DNA of 64,000 bases from contig OX596338.1 in NCBI GenBank assembly GCA_951394405.1, forward strand, positions 186,001-250,000, written 5' to 3'. Of this stretch, positions 63,961 through 64,000 are shown one piece after another; the stretch's first letter is position 1; each line of letters begins with the position of its first letter. The position numbers and the translations under genes were made by a program. The DNA comes from Coprinellus micaceus (Eukaryota; Basidiomycota; Agaricomycetes; Agaricales; Psathyrellaceae). Under the pieces are notes generated by a model that was not told the origin of the DNA, did not search any database, and worked only from the letters and a program-made list of their open reading frames with translations.

Positions 63961-64000
63961 TGAATTGCGGCTCCTGCCCGTGGCCTGGAATGCGGGATTC

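Noticed and set aside
1..64000. CRISPR array or bacterial-type operons.
   Set aside because: Introns, gene families and gene spacing are fungal; none of the direct repeats has the regular unique spacers of a CRISPR array.

Overview
The window is nuclear DNA from a basidiomycete fungus, most likely an Agaricomycete. Evidence: short introns of about 50-75 nt with GT(A/G)NGT donors in nearly every gene, a fungal pyruvate dehydrogenase E1 alpha gene, an IML2/TTC39 gene, a VAO/BBE FAD oxidoreductase, DUF6533 membrane proteins, and a large set of the lineage-specific F-box proteins typical of mushroom genomes.

Layout. 1-4246: promoter region and the mitochondrial PDH E1-alpha gene (11 or more exons, + strand). 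4247-6940: non-coding DNA with diverged tandem repeats and a strong hairpin. 6940-14694: a tandem array on the - strand of three F-box paralogues (7708-9532, 10636-12435, 12911-14694) plus an eroded fourth copy; the middle gene carries one in-frame stop, and a truncated FAD-oxidoreductase copy sits between the first two. 14912-18710: an AT-rich inverted-repeat element with a CACTA-type right end and arms built of about 22-bp AAATCA repeats. Its right arm is interrupted by a complete 532-bp terminal-repeat retrotransposon in miniature (TRIM) whose LTRs contain a tRNA-like Pol III promoter. 18914-21040: an F-box fragment and the intact FAD oxidoreductase.

22632-26000: two plus-strand genes (F-box/LRR-type and nucleotidyltransferase-fold-like). 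26267-33784: a single-exon 2,505-codon Helitron Rep/helicase gene with a C-terminal cysteine-protease-like domain. 34268-39587: a large intron-rich gene of unknown function and a small unknown gene. 40280-51630: a run of F-box/LRR-like and nucleotidyltransferase-like paralogues, mostly on the - strand. 52766-58660: two DUF6533 membrane-protein genes in opposite orientation around an F-box gene; they share 10-nt and 20-nt micro-exons. 58661-61868: no recognisable gene. 61869-64000: 5' part of IML2, running off the window.

The two ends hold conserved housekeeping genes (PDH, IML2). The roughly 55 kb between them is accessory sequence, a nursery of duplicated F-box-like families and transposons. 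The most unusual items are the TRIM with tRNA-like LTRs and half-tRNA(iMet)-type primer site, the CACTA-ended repeat-armed element it inserted into, and the micro-exon DUF6533 pair. Splice sites were assigned by eye from GT/AG, reading phase and paralogue comparison; none is backed by transcripts.
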